Shown piece by piece: positions 43,971-52,787 of a stretch of DNA of 64,000 nt. This DNA comes from JADGHX01 sp963837755 (lineage in GTDB: Bacteria; Pseudomonadota; Gammaproteobacteria; Steroidobacterales; Steroidobacteraceae), in NCBI GenBank assembly GCA_963837755.1, contig CAWIOP010000004.1, forward strand, positions 620,001 through 684,000, in the 5' to 3' direction. The notes under the pieces are model-generated. The model made no database searches and was not told the DNA's origin. It saw nothing but the letters and a program-made list of their open reading frames with translations. A program made the position numbers and the translations under genes. Position 1 is the stretch's first letter, and each line of letters begins with the position of its first letter.

Positions 43971-45094
43971 ATCACGACGAGCTCCGCGCGCAGTGCGCCC
44001 GCTTCCTTCAGCGCTTCCAGAATGGCTACGAGGTCGCCGGGCGCGGCGCCCACCTGGTTCACCGCGCGCACGATCTCGTCGAGATTCACGCCGGCGTTGA
44101 ACACGAACATGCGTGCTTCGCCCGGCTGCCCCACGTCGATGGCGGAGCGGGGCGTAACAACGGTGCTGCCGCGGCCGAATGCGTTGGGCTGGCTCACATC
44201 CTGCCGTTCGGTGATCGTCACGGACAGTGAGCCGTGCGCCACCGCCGCCTGCGTGACGCGAACGTGCGAGCCGATGACCACCGTGCCGGTGCGCGAATTC
44301 ACGATGACGCGCGCCGGCGCGTCGCCGGGCTCGATCTCGATGCTCTCGAGCGTGGAGACGTAGGCGATGCGCTGGTTCGGGTCCACGGGCGCGATCACCT
44401 TCACGGAGACCGCATCCACCGCTTCGGCTGTGCCATCGCCCAGGAGTTTGTTGATGCCCTGGGCCATGCGCGAGGCCGTGGTGAAGTCCGGCGTATGAAG
44501 ATTGAGCATCACGTTCGGCGTGCTGGTGAAATTCGTCAGCACTTCACGCTCGACGGTAGCGCCGTTTGGAATGCGACCGCCGCTGGGCACGTTCAGCGAG
44601 ACGCGCGAGCCGTCCGCGCCCTTCACGCCGAAGCCGCTGACCACCATGCTGCCTTGAGCGATGGCGTACACCTCGCCGTCGATGCCGCGCATCGGGGTCA
44701 TCAACAGGCTGCCGCCGCGGAGGCTGCCGGCGTTGCCGATCGATGCGACGGTGATGTCGATGGTCTGGCCCGTCTTGGTGAAGGGCGGCAGGTCCGCGGT
44801 GACCACCACGGCAGCAACGTTCTTCAGCTGCGGGTTCACGTTCGCGGGGATCGTTACGCCGAACTTCGCGAGCATGTTCCGGATGCTCTGGATAGTGAAC
44901 GGCGCTTGGCTCGTCTGGTCGCCGGTGCCATCGAGGCCGACGACGAGGCCGTAGCCGATGAGCTGGTTCGTGCGCACGCCCGCGACGGAGGCGATGTCCT
45001 TCACGCGCTCGGCGTGCGCAGCCGGCATGCCGCCGAAGAACGCGACCGACGCAGCCAGGGCGAGCAGGCAGAGGTTGTGGGTAAGTCGGTACAT
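43967..45094 (-). CDS. flgI: Flagellar P-ring protein FlgI
   Basis: 375 residues with a Sec signal peptide (to about residue 28, 'PAAHAERVKDI'). Family blocks: 'GVRTNQLIGYGLVVGLDGTG', 'SQAPFTIQSIRNMLAKFGV', 'NPQLKNVAAVVVTADLPPF', 'GSLRGGSLLMTPMRGIDGEV' and 'LDEIVRAVNQVGAAPGDLVA'. It forms the periplasmic P ring in the peptidoglycan layer. It precedes flgJ with ATGA overlap. Confidence 0.95.
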   Translation of the reverse strand: MYRLTHNLCLLALAASVAFFGGMPAAHAERVKDIASVAGVRTNQLIGYGLVVGLDGTGDQTSQAPFTIQSIRNMLAKFGVTIPANVNPQLKNVAAVVVTADLPPFTKTGQTIDITVASIGNAGSLRGGSLLMTPMRGIDGEVYAIAQGSMVVSGFGVKGADGSRVSLNVPSGGRIPNGATVEREVLTNFTSTPNVMLNLHTPDFTTASRMAQGINKLLGDGTAEAVDAVSVKVIAPVDPNQRIAYVSTLESIEIEPGDAPARVIVNSRTGTVVIGSHVRVTQAAVAHGSLSVTITERQDVSQPNAFGRGSTVVTPRSAIDVGQPGEARMFVFNAGVNLDEIVRAVNQVGAAPGDLVAILEALKEAGALRAELVVI

Positions 45095-45127
45095 ATATAA
45101 GGAGTGGCGTTGCGGGTGGGTGTCGCT

Positions 45128-45823
45128 TCAGAACGGCATCCACGGCGAGTTGAAGAACCGGGCCAGCAGGCTCGGCGCATTGGCGCTCGCGATGGCGCCC
45201 TTGCCGCCGTAGGAGATCGACGCGTTCGCCACCTTGGTGGACTCGATGGAGTTGTCCGGCTGGATATCGATGGGCCGCACCACGCCCTGGATGCGGATGA
45301 ACTCGCGCCCCTGGTTGATGCCGATCCACTTCTGGCCGCGCACGAGCAGGTTGCCGTTCGCCATGCGTTTCACGACGGCCACGGTGATGTCGCCCGTGAG
45401 CTGGTTGCTCTGCGCGCTGTCGCCGCTGCCATCGAACGAGTTGTCGTTGTCCATGGAGGTCTCGAGGATCGGCGTGCCGTTCACCGTGACCGGGCGGCCG
45501 GCAATCGTCGGGCCGGGCAGGCTCACCGACGTCTTCTTCGACGTCGTGGTGCTGGAGCTCTTCGAGGCATTGGTGCTCTCGACGAGCCGGATGGTGACGA
45601 TGTCGCCCACGCGGCGCGCCGTGGCGTTCTCGAACAGCGCAACGTCGGTGCCGGCCTGGAAGATGGCGCCGTTGTTCGCGGTGGCCGCCGGCGGCTCGGG
45701 CCACGGCTCGTCCGGAAAGTCGTCCATGGGCTCGTGCGTTGCGCACGCGCCCAGCAGCAGCGCGGCCGTCAAAGTGATGGCGCGGGCGATAGTAACGTGC
45801 CGTGACATTCGCATTTCGCTCAT
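45128..45823 (-). CDS. flgH: Flagellar L-ring lipoprotein FlgH
   Basis: 231 residues. The lipobox 'LLLGAC' places the acylated Cys near residue 26; a second in-frame Met six codons in ('MSRHVTIARA') is an alternative start. Family blocks: 'NATARRVGDIVTIRLVESTN', 'ASKSSSTTTSKKTSVSLPG', 'NGNLLVRGQKWIGINQGREF' and 'IRIQGVVRPIDIQPDNSIES'. It forms the outer-membrane L ring. Confidence 0.94.
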   Translation of the reverse strand: MSEMRMSRHVTIARAITLTAALLLGACATHEPMDDFPDEPWPEPPAATANNGAIFQAGTDVALFENATARRVGDIVTIRLVESTNASKSSSTTTSKKTSVSLPGPTIAGRPVTVNGTPILETSMDNDNSFDGSGDSAQSNQLTGDITVAVVKRMANGNLLVRGQKWIGINQGREFIRIQGVVRPIDIQPDNSIESTKVANASISYGGKGAIASANAPSLLARFFNSPWMPF

Positions 45824-45826
45824 GCC

Positions 45827-46612
45827 TTACAGGTTGTTCGTCACGTACTGGAGCATCTGGTCCGTGGTCGCGATGGCCTTCGAGTTCATCTCGTAGGCGC
45901 GCTGGGTCTCGATCATGTTCACCAGCTCTTCGACGACGTTCACGTTGGAGCTTTCGAGGGAGCCCTGCTGGAGCTGGCCCAGCCCGGTCACGCCCGGCGT
46001 GCCCGGTTGCGCGGGGCCGCTGGATGCGGTCTCGAACACGAGGTTCTGGCCGCGGGCTTCGAGGCCCGTGGGGTTCACGAAGTCCGCGAGCTGAATCGTG
46101 CCGACCTGTGTCGGCGCGGCCTGGCCCGGCAACTGCGCGCTGACGACGCCGTCCGAGCCAATGGCGACGGAAAGCGCGCCCTGCGGAATGTTGATGCCCG
46201 GCTGCAGGCGGTAGCCGCTCGATGTGACGACCTCACCCTGTGCGTTGGTCTGGAAGGCGCCGTCGCGCGTGTAGCCCGTGGTGCCGTCCGGCATCTGGAT
46301 CTGGAAGAAGCCACGGCCCTCGATGGCGAGGTCCAGCGAGTTGCCCGTGGTGAGCGTGTTGCCCTGGGTGTAGCTCTTCTCCGTGGAGACCACGCGCACG
46401 CCCGTGCCGAGCGAGACGCCGCTGGGCGAGGTCGTATCCTGCGAGGTGGCGGAGCCGACCTGTTTCACGTTCTGGTAGAGCAGGTCTTCGAAGGTGGCGC
46501 GCCCCTTCTTGAAGCCGTTCGTGGCCACGTTCGCGAGGTTGTTCGAGGTGACGGTCATGCGCGTGTTCTGCGCGTCGAGACCGGTCTTCGCGGCCCAGAG
46601 TGCTGGATTCAT
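45827..46612 (-). CDS. flgG: Distal rod protein FlgG
   Basis: 261 residues, the standard FlgG length: 'MNPALWAAKTGLDAQNTRMT', 'VTSNNLANVATNGFKKGRAT', 'GNSLDLAIEGRGFFQIQMPD' and C-terminal 'LESSNVNVVEELVNMIETQR' with 'TTDQMLQYVTNNL'. It builds the distal rod. It lies 3 bp before flgH. Confidence 0.95.
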   Translation of the reverse strand: MNPALWAAKTGLDAQNTRMTVTSNNLANVATNGFKKGRATFEDLLYQNVKQVGSATSQDTTSPSGVSLGTGVRVVSTEKSYTQGNTLTTGNSLDLAIEGRGFFQIQMPDGTTGYTRDGAFQTNAQGEVVTSSGYRLQPGINIPQGALSVAIGSDGVVSAQLPGQAAPTQVGTIQLADFVNPTGLEARGQNLVFETASSGPAQPGTPGVTGLGQLQQGSLESSNVNVVEELVNMIETQRAYEMNSKAIATTDQMLQYVTNNL

Positions 46613-46651
46613 GTCAGTGGTTCCTTACGAAGTGGGGGCGCCGGGTGCGCG

Positions 46652-47389
46652 CTAGACGCGCAGCAGCTGCGCGGAAGCCGCGCCGTTGTCTTCGGCCGTG
46701 CGGATGGCCTTCACCTGCAGCTCGAAGTTCCGCGCGAGCTCGATCATGTTCACCATCGACTGCGCCGCGTTCACATTGCTCGACTCCAGAACGCCCGAGC
46801 CGACGCGCAGGTTGGCGTCCGGTGGCAGGTCCGTGCCGTCACGCATGCGGAAGAGGCCGTCTTCTGCGCGGTCGAGCTGTTCCCGCGGAGCATTCACGAG
46901 CTTGATGCGGCCGATCGAAGCTGTGGTCTCCGGCCCCTGGCCGAGCGGCACGATGGAGATCGTTCCATCCGGCGCGATGGCAATCGACGTATTCGGCGGC
47001 ACGCTGATCGGGCCGCCGTCGCCCAGCACGGGCAGGCCGGCGCCGTTCAGCAGCTGCCCGTTCGGGTCGATGCGCAGGTCGCCCGCACGCGTATAGGCCT
47101 CGCGGCCGTCGCGCGCCTGCACGGCGATGAAGCCATCTCCCTGGACCGCGACATCGAGCTCGCGCCCGGTGGACACCTGCGCGCCCACCGTGGAGTCCCA
47201 GCCGGTCGTTCCATTCGTTGCATAGACGCGCGACGCATAGCCCGAGCCCGCGACCGCCCGGCTCTGGAACGCCGACATGTCCGCGCGGAAACCCGTGGTG
47301 CTGGCGTTTGCGAGGTTGTGGCTGTTCGCGGTCTGGGCGCGCAGCGTTTCCTTCGCACCCGTCATGGCAACGTAGAGGAACTTGTCCAC
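46652..47389 (-). CDS. flgF: Proximal rod protein FlgF
   Basis: 245 residues: 'MDKFLYVAMTGAKETLRAQT', 'NSHNLANASTTGFRADMSAF', 'GRELDVAVQGDGFIAVQARD' and C-terminal 'LESSNVNAAQSMVNMIELAR'. A proximal rod subunit of the flagellar basal body. Normal length and order between flgE and flgG. Confidence 0.94.
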   Translation of the reverse strand: MDKFLYVAMTGAKETLRAQTANSHNLANASTTGFRADMSAFQSRAVAGSGYASRVYATNGTTGWDSTVGAQVSTGRELDVAVQGDGFIAVQARDGREAYTRAGDLRIDPNGQLLNGAGLPVLGDGGPISVPPNTSIAIAPDGTISIVPLGQGPETTASIGRIKLVNAPREQLDRAEDGLFRMRDGTDLPPDANLRVGSGVLESSNVNAAQSMVNMIELARNFELQVKAIRTAEDNGAASAQLLRV

Positions 47390-47407
47390 TGTTGTTTACT
47401 CTGGCGA

Positions 47408-48625
47408 CTACCGGATGTTGATGATCGTTTGCGTGATCGAGTCGGCCGTGGAGATCATCTGCGCGTTTGCCTGGAAGTTGCGCTGCGCGGTGATCATGTT
47501 CACGAGCTGCTCGGTGATGTCGACGTTCGACGCTTCGAGCGCGCCGGCCTGTACGAGGCCGTAGCCGGAGCTGCCGGCCACGCCGCGAATGGGCTGGCCC
47601 GACGCGAACGTCTCGGCCCACGCCGTGTCGCCGAGCTGCTGCATGCCCTGCGGGTTGGCGAAGTTCGCCACCGCGACCTGGCCGAGCGCGTTCGAGCGGC
47701 CGTTGGTGAAGCGCGCCTGCACGACGCCACTCGAGTCGATGTCGATGCCGATGAGGCGGCCGGTGGTGAAGCCGTCCTGCGTCACGGAGTTCACCGTGAA
47801 GTTCTCGCCGAACTGCGAGGTGGCGCCGAAACTGAACGTCATATCGATGGGCGCGGCGCCCGTCGCCGGGGTGTAGGTCGGGAACGTGATGTCGCCCAGC
47901 GCCGGCGTCACGAGCTGGCCGGTGTTCGAGTACGTGAGCGCCTGCGCGCCGCCGACGGCCGTGCCGTCCACATAGAGTCGCGTCGTCCAGTCGTTCGCGG
48001 CTGCGCCTTTGACGAAATACGTCGATGCGGTGTGCGCGGCGCCCAGCGAGTCATAGATGGTGAGCGACGTGGCGTTGTTGAAGCTCGTGGTGTCCGCCGG
48101 GTCGAAGAGGGCCGTCGCCGGCTGCGCGGCGGAGGCGGGCAGGTTCAGCATCACATCGACATTGGTGGTCGCCTGCGGCGCGCTGACGCCGGTGCTCAGG
48201 CTCAGGTCCGAAAAGCCGCCGGTATTGAAGCCGCCGTTGGCCAGAGGCGGATACACCTGCAGCCGCTGCTGCTTGGCGTTCACCACGTAGCCGCCGTTAT
48301 CCACCTGGAACGCGCCGGCGCGCGTGTAGGAGAGCGCGCCGTTGTCGTTGAGGACGAAGAAGCCCTGGCCGCTCATCGCGAGGTCGAGGCTGTTGTCGGT
48401 GAAGTCGATGTTGCCCTGGGAGAACTGCTGCGACACGTTCGCCACGCGCACGCCGTTACCGATGGCCGTGGCGCTGACGCCCTGTTGGGAGCTTGCGAAC
48501 AGATCCGCGAACTCCGCGCGCGATCCCTTGAAGCCCGTGGTGGCGACGTTCGCGATGTTGTTCGCGGTCACCGTGAGGTCCGACGAGGCGGCGTTGAGAC
48601 CCGAAAGCGCAAGACGGAAAGGCAT
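47408..48625 (-). CDS. flgE: Flagellar hook protein FlgE
   Basis: 405 residues: N-terminal 'MPFRLALSGLNAASSDLTVT' and 'ANNIANVATTGFKGSRAEFA', then 'NSLDLAMSGQGFFVLNDNGA', a variable middle and C-terminal 'LEASNVDITEQLVNMITAQR' with 'NAQMISTADSITQTIINIR'. It polymerises into the hook. The gene follows flgD by 34 bp. Confidence 0.95.
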   Translation of the reverse strand: MPFRLALSGLNAASSDLTVTANNIANVATTGFKGSRAEFADLFASSQQGVSATAIGNGVRVANVSQQFSQGNIDFTDNSLDLAMSGQGFFVLNDNGALSYTRAGAFQVDNGGYVVNAKQQRLQVYPPLANGGFNTGGFSDLSLSTGVSAPQATTNVDVMLNLPASAAQPATALFDPADTTSFNNATSLTIYDSLGAAHTASTYFVKGAAANDWTTRLYVDGTAVGGAQALTYSNTGQLVTPALGDITFPTYTPATGAAPIDMTFSFGATSQFGENFTVNSVTQDGFTTGRLIGIDIDSSGVVQARFTNGRSNALGQVAVANFANPQGMQQLGDTAWAETFASGQPIRGVAGSSGYGLVQAGALEASNVDITEQLVNMITAQRNFQANAQMISTADSITQTIINIR

Positions 48626-48659
48626 TTTTATAGCTCCTGGAAAAAGGTTTCGGCGGGCG

Positions 48660-49331
48660 TCAGAGCACGCGGCGGACGCTGGTGAGTGCCACCGCGCCCG
48701 TGCTGGTATTCAGTGTGAGCGAGCCGCTCGAAGGGTCGATGGTGACGCTGGCCACGCGGCTCACGAGCAGCGGGTCGAGCGAGCCCGTTTCGCCGGCGGC
48801 GGTGGCCACTGCTTCGAACGTGTACCGGCCGGCCGGCAAGGCGACGCCCGTGTTGCTCTTGCCGTCCCACGTGAAATTGTTGAGGCCTTCGGCCGGCTCG
48901 TCGAGGTTGAACGTGCGCACCTGGGCACCGGCGGCATCCTTCACGATGATCTTCACGGCCAACACGCCCTTCGGCGCGTCGATTGCGCCGGTGACCGTGC
49001 CGCCGGTTTCGATCGTGTCGGTCGTCGCGGCCGAGAGAATGTCGTGGCCGACGAGGCTCGTGCCGTTCAGAACCTGCGTGGAGCGCAGCGAGCTCGACAA
49101 CCCCTCGATGGATTTCTCCATGTTCTGGGTGCTCGTCACCTGGCTGAACTGCGCGAGCTGGCTCATGAACTGGGACGGATCCTGCGGCTTCATCGGGTCC
49201 TGGTTCTTCAGCTGCGCGATCATCAGCTTGAGGAACGCGTTCTGGCCGAGCTCGTCGCTCCGGGTCGTCGTCGCGTTCGTCTTGTTGCCGTTGATGAACG
49301 CGTACGGATCGACGTTGTTCGTGGTGGTCAT
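48660..49331 (-). CDS. flgD: Hook assembly scaffold FlgD
   Basis: 223 residues. The N-terminal 'LGQNAFLKLMIAQLKNQDPM' and 'KPQDPSQFMSQLAQFSQVTS' are the hook-cap motif; the C-terminal half is the FlgD Tudor/Ig-like pair with 'GVLAVKIIVKDAAGAQVRTF' and 'GLNNFTWDGKSNTGVALPAG'. It caps the hook during growth and then leaves. Confidence 0.94.
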   Translation of the reverse strand: MTTTNNVDPYAFINGNKTNATTTRSDELGQNAFLKLMIAQLKNQDPMKPQDPSQFMSQLAQFSQVTSTQNMEKSIEGLSSSLRSTQVLNGTSLVGHDILSAATTDTIETGGTVTGAIDAPKGVLAVKIIVKDAAGAQVRTFNLDEPAEGLNNFTWDGKSNTGVALPAGRYTFEAVATAAGETGSLDPLLVSRVASVTIDPSSGSLTLNTSTGAVALTSVRRVL

Positions 49332-49370
49332 CTGCTATTCCTGAGTATTGGCCGGTGCGGGCGGTGCGCG

Positions 49371-49790
49371 TTACGACTGGCCGAGCCGCAGCGTCGCGAG
49401 CATCAGCTCCTTCGACGTGTTCATGACTTCGACATTGTTCTGATACGCGCGCGAGGCGGAGATCATGTCCACCATCTCTTCCACCACGTTCACGTTCGGC
49501 GCGTACACGTAGCCTTCGGCATTCGCGAGCGGGTTGCCGGGCTCGTAACGCGCGTTCGGTGCCGCCTGGCTTTCCATGATGTTCCTCACGCGCACGGCGG
49601 CGTTGCCTTCTCCGGGCTGGGACATTGCGGCCTTCACGGCTTCGAACACCGGGTGGCGCGCCTTGTAGACCGTTTTCGGATCGCCGCTGATGCTGTCGGC
49701 GTTCGCAAGATTGCTGGCCACGGTGTTGAGCCGCACGGACTGCGCGGACATTCCGGAGCCGGCGACGTCGAAGATCTTGAATGAGGGCAT
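49371..49790 (-). CDS. flgC: Proximal rod protein FlgC
   Basis: 139 residues: 'MPSFKIFDVAGSGMSAQSVR', 'LNTVASNLANADSISGDPKT', 'YKARHPVFEAV' and C-terminal 'PNVNVVEEMVDMISASRAYQ' with 'NNVEVMNTSKELMLATLRLG'. A standard proximal rod subunit. Confidence 0.95.
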   Translation of the reverse strand: MPSFKIFDVAGSGMSAQSVRLNTVASNLANADSISGDPKTVYKARHPVFEAVKAAMSQPGEGNAAVRVRNIMESQAAPNARYEPGNPLANAEGYVYAPNVNVVEEMVDMISASRAYQNNVEVMNTSKELMLATLRLGQS

Positions 49791-49830
49791 GGGTGCTCTT
49801 CCGCTATGTGCGCGGTGGGGTTACTGCGGC

Positions 49831-50247
49831 CTACTGGCCGGTTATCGCCGTCATGAGCCCGCGGAAACGCGCGGACAGGAACGAGAGCGTCGCCTGGAAG
49901 CGCACGGCGTTCTCGGCGAAGTTGGCCTGCTCCATCTGCACATCGACGGTGTTGCCGTCGAGGGCGGGGGCGAGGGGCACGCGATACTTCAGGTTCGAGA
50001 GGCTCTCGCCGCTCGCATCCACGGCGGTACCGATCTGGTTGGCGCGGGTCGTGGCCAGAGCAATGGGGGCACCGGCGCCGCCCGCACCGCCCGCCTGCGC
50101 AAGCGCTGCACGGAAGTCGAGGTCACGCGCCTGATAGCCGGGCGTGTCCGCGTTCGCGAGGTTGCGCGCGAGCACTTCGGTGCGCTGTCCGCGAATCTTC
50201 AGAGCGTCCGCGTGTACGCCGAGATACGCATCCAGGTTCATGGGCAT
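49831..50247 (-). CDS. flgB: Proximal rod protein FlgB
   Basis: 138 residues from ATG 50247 ('MPMNLDAYLGVHADALKIRG'; an ATG two codons later is an alternative). 'RTEVLARNLANADTPGYQAR' and 'VDVQMEQANFAENAVRFQAT' are the FlgB signatures. First gene of the flgB-L operon, with a sigma-54-type promoter 39 bp upstream. Confidence 0.95.
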   Translation of the reverse strand: MPMNLDAYLGVHADALKIRGQRTEVLARNLANADTPGYQARDLDFRAALAQAGGAGGAGAPIALATTRANQIGTAVDASGESLSNLKYRVPLAPALDGNTVDVQMEQANFAENAVRFQATLSFLSARFRGLMTAITGQ

Positions 50248-50285
50248 GGTCGAATACCGCCAGAGAAATGACTGGGGTGGACCAA

Positions 50286-50301
50286 AGCAAAACGGATGCC
50301 A
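50286..50301 (-). promoter_or_regulatory. Sigma-54 promoter of the flgB operon
   Basis: On the minus strand TGGCATCCGTTTTGCT has the GG and GC doublets separated by exactly ten bases (consensus TGGCAC-N5-TTGC). It lies 39 bp before the flgB ATG and fits class II flagellar genes driven by RpoN with FleQ/FlrC-type activators. Confidence 0.75.
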
Positions 50302-50539
50302 AAGGAGGAAAACGGGCTGCGCGCGGGCTGCGGCGGGGAATCGACGCGTGTTTCCGTGATGCGCGTCACTCGCGGCGGCAAGAGTTTGCCGCATGCGGCA
50401 AGGCGGAGTGGTCGCGCGTAGCCGCGAACGAAGGCGGCGAGCGCCTGCTTTCGATGTATCGACTCGCCGCGCCCGTAACTTGAGGCGCCCGGGCAGTTGC
50501 CGGCGAGCTGGCGCGGCGCTTGCAGCAGTGTCCGCCACT

Positions 50540-51256
50540 ATGAATCGAGTGACGAGATTTCGACGCGTCGTTCCGTGGCTCGCCTTGGGCGTGATCGGTG
50601 CGCCCGCGTTTGCGGATATAGAAGCACAGTCGCTAGATGCGATTCGCGCGGCGGCGCAAGACTACGTGAAGCAGCATGTGCCGAAGCAGCGGCCCGGCAG
50701 CGTGCAGGTGAATGTGGGCGCGCTCGACTCGCGCCTGCGGCTCGCGGCTTGCGCAGCCCCTTTGAAGGTTGCACTGCCGGCGGGCGCGACGTTTCGTGCG
50801 CGCATGACGCTGGCCGTGAGCTGCGCAAGCGCCTCGAGCTGGACGGTGTATGTGCCGGCGAGCATCGAGACGCAGTCGTCGGTGCTCGTGCTTCGTCACG
50901 CCGCCGGCCGCGGTATGCGGCTCACGGCGCAGGACGTGGAAGTGCAGACCCGCCTGGTCTCGGGGCCCGGCGATGACTATTTGACGGATATTGCCGAGCT
51001 CGACGGCCGCACGCTCAAGCGCCCGCTGGGCGCGGGCGCGGCGCTTACAGCCGATGCGATGGCTGCCGATGCGCTTATCAAGAGAGGGCAGCAGGTGACG
51101 CTGCTGGCCGCCGCAGGCGGCATGGAGGTTCGGGCCGGGGGCGTCGCCATGACCGATGCGCCGGCCGCGGGCCGCGTCAAGGCCCGGAATCTGTCCTCAG
51201 GTCGGATCATCGAGGGAGTCGTGGAGACTGCCGACGTGATTCGAATCACACCCTAA
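50540..51256 (+). CDS. flgA: Flagellar P-ring assembly chaperone FlgA
   Basis: 238 residues from ATG 50540 with a signal peptide (to about 25, 'PAFADIEAQ'). The SAF/FlgA domain follows: 'VNVGALDSRLRLAACAAPLK', 'GRGMRLTAQDVEVQTRLVSG', 'LKRPLGAGAALTADAMAADA', 'IKRGQQVTLLAAAGGMEVRA' and 'ARNLSSGRIIEGVVETADVI'. It helps FlgI form the P ring. Divergent from flgB, convergent with nothing; flgM follows. Confidence 0.94.
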   Translation: MNRVTRFRRVVPWLALGVIGAPAFADIEAQSLDAIRAAAQDYVKQHVPKQRPGSVQVNVGALDSRLRLAACAAPLKVALPAGATFRARMTLAVSCASASSWTVYVPASIETQSSVLVLRHAAGRGMRLTAQDVEVQTRLVSGPGDDYLTDIAELDGRTLKRPLGAGAALTADAMAADALIKRGQQVTLLAAAGGMEVRAGGVAMTDAPAAGRVKARNLSSGRIIEGVVETADVIRITP

Positions 51257-51280
51257 AGTAATTCGCATGGCGGTCGATAT
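51254..51280 (+). promoter_or_regulatory. Sigma-28 promoter of flgM, overlapping the flgA stop
   Basis: TAAAGTAA, 11 bases, GTCGATAT matches FliA consensus TAAAGTTT-N11-GCCGATAA with exact spacing. The first three bases are the flgA stop codon. It supports a flgM start downstream of about 51287. Confidence 0.75.
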
Positions 51281-51308
51281 CATTGGCACGGGATCTAGGA
51301 GACCTGAC

Positions 51309-51626
51309 GTGTCCAGCAAAATCAGCGGCTTTGACACTCGCACCGGGCCGGTGGGCGCCGGGCGTGCCGTGGAGCGGGTGCGCGACGTCACGGGCGAGCC
51401 GAAGACGCCAGAGCAGGGATCGGACGGAGTGCGCATAACGGGCACCGCCCGGCAACTCGTCGAGCTCGAACGGATGGTGAAGGATATGCCAGCTGTCGAT
51501 GAAGCCAAGGTGGCCGCAATCGCCTCCGCCCTCGAGCAGGGGACCTACAAGGTCTCGGCCGAGAAGGTGGCGGACAATCTCATGCAGATCGAGCAGGCGC
51601 TCGCGCCGCTCACCGGAAAGAGGTAG
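51309..51626 (+). CDS. flgM: Anti-sigma-28 factor FlgM
   Basis: 105 residues from GTG 51309 ('SSKISGFDTRTGPVGAGRAV'), chosen because AGGAGA lies 6 nt upstream and the only earlier in-frame ATG (51267) falls inside the sigma-28 promoter. The C-terminal half has the FlgM sigma-binding region: 'ITGTARQLVELERMVKDMPA', 'VDEAKVAAIASALEQGTYKV' and 'SAEKVADNLMQIEQAL'. It holds FliA inactive until hook completion, then is exported. Confidence 0.92.
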   Translation: MSSKISGFDTRTGPVGAGRAVERVRDVTGEPKTPEQGSDGVRITGTARQLVELERMVKDMPAVDEAKVAAIASALEQGTYKVSAEKVADNLMQIEQALAPLTGKR

Positions 51627-51629
51627 TCC

Positions 51630-52115
51630 TTGCAAGTTGGTGCCTGCCGCGAAGCGCTCGCGTCGCTGCTCTCCGAAGAAGTCTCGACACTTGCCGAGCT
51701 CGTTGGCCTGCTCGACCGCGAGCATGCGCTGCTGGTTGCGAACGACGTGGAGGCGCTCGAAACCGCCATGGAAGCGCGCCAGGTATCGGTCGGCAAGCTG
51801 TTGAGCGCGGAAGAAGAGCGTCGCTCGCTCTGTCGCGCGCACGGTCGGGGAACCGATGCCGTTGGCGTCGAGCAGTTGATGGCGTGGTGCGACCCCCGCG
51901 GCACGCTGAAGTCCCTCTGGGCCGACTGCGCGAACGGCGCAGCGCGCTGCCGCGAGCTCAACGACCGCAACGGCGCGCTCGTGCTCGCCCGCATGAAGCG
52001 CGTCGAAACCCTGTTGACGGCGCTCACCGGCCAGCAACCGGATTCCCCCACGTACGGCCCGAAAGGCGCCTGCGCCCCCATCCGCTCCGGCCGCGTCCTC
52101 GCCACCGAAGCCTGA
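51630..52115 (+). CDS. flgN: FlgN, chaperone for FlgK and FlgL
   Basis: 161 residues from a TTG with AAAGAGG about 6 nt upstream. Helical throughout: 'CREALASLLSEEVSTLAELV', 'LLDREHALLVANDVEALETA', 'LWADCANGAARCRELNDRNG' and 'LARMKRVETLLTALTG', the FlgN pattern. It delivers the hook-filament junction proteins to the export gate. It starts 3 bp after flgM. Confidence 0.88.
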   Translation: MQVGACREALASLLSEEVSTLAELVGLLDREHALLVANDVEALETAMEARQVSVGKLLSAEEERRSLCRAHGRGTDAVGVEQLMAWCDPRGTLKSLWADCANGAARCRELNDRNGALVLARMKRVETLLTALTGQQPDSPTYGPKGACAPIRSGRVLATEA

Positions 52116-52276
52116 TTCGCTCGAACCCTTGCGACGCGTCGCTGCCGACGCGTCGTTCACTGCATTTCTGCACGAAACCAACAAGAACGGGCAGTCACAT
52201 GTGATTGCGTCGGGCGCACAGTCGCGCGCCCCGGTACCGATCACTTTCATCCCGATTGCCTTCGCGTACCGCATAA

Positions 52277-52399
52277 GGTACGTTTGCCAAAAATGGCTTC
52301 ATCAAGAAAACGCGCGCCACGCCGCTCGACGAGCTCGACCTCGCGGAGCGCCGCTGGAAGACGTGGCAAGGTCAACAACAGGGAGAGCAGGATGAATAA
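52277..52399 (+). pseudogene. HigB-like toxin 3' remnant
   Basis: The open frame ending at 52399 encodes 'NGFIKKTRATPLDELDLAER' and 'RWKTWQGQQQ'. The GFIKKTxxTPxxELxxA...R block is the C-terminus of HigB/RelE-superfamily toxins (Gp49-like). An in-frame stop at 52274 and no start codon leave about 40 codons of a 100-residue protein. Its stop overlaps the antitoxin ATG by 8 bp, the normal toxin-first layout. Confidence 0.6.
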
Positions 52400-52700
52400 G
52401 CATCGCGGTTCCAGTTTCGATGACTTCCTCAGGGAAGAAGGGCTCTATGAAGAGGTTCATGCGGCGACCCTGAAGCGGATCGTCGCTGGTCTCCTCCAAG
52501 AGGGAATGAGCCGCGAAGGCATAACCAAGCCCGAGATGGCGCGCCGCATGGGCACCAGTCGCTCGCAGCTCGATCGCGTGCTCGACCCGAGCTACGTCAC
52601 CATCCAGCTCGATACGCTCATGAAGGCAGCGCGGGCGGTGGGCCAGAACGTGCGCATCCTGTTCGAACCATTGCCGGCGGCCGAGCGCGGCAAGGCGTAA
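52392..52700 (+). CDS. HigA-like antitoxin, XRE-family HTH
   Basis: 102 residues from ATG 52392 with GGGAGAGCAGG upstream. The helix-turn-helix is 'ITKPEMARRMGTSRSQLDRV', then 'LDPSYVTIQLDTLMKAARAV' and 'NVRILFEPLP', as in HigA-type antitoxins. The upstream toxin is truncated, so this is an orphan antitoxin that could persist as a regulator or anti-addiction gene. Confidence 0.75.
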   Translation: MNKHRGSSFDDFLREEGLYEEVHAATLKRIVAGLLQEGMSREGITKPEMARRMGTSRSQLDRVLDPSYVTIQLDTLMKAARAVGQNVRILFEPLPAAERGKA

Positions 52701-52787
52701 GCACGGAAGCTGCGTGGATTGGCGCATGACTCATGCTGCCGGGTTGCGTCGAGGGGACCGGCCGTAAAAGCCGTCCATGGCGGCCTT

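Noticed and set aside
46007..48685. 892-codon open frame on the plus strand opposite flgG-flgF-flgE
   Set aside because: Arg/Ala/Val-rich shadow of three clear minus-strand flagellar genes; no recognisable domain.
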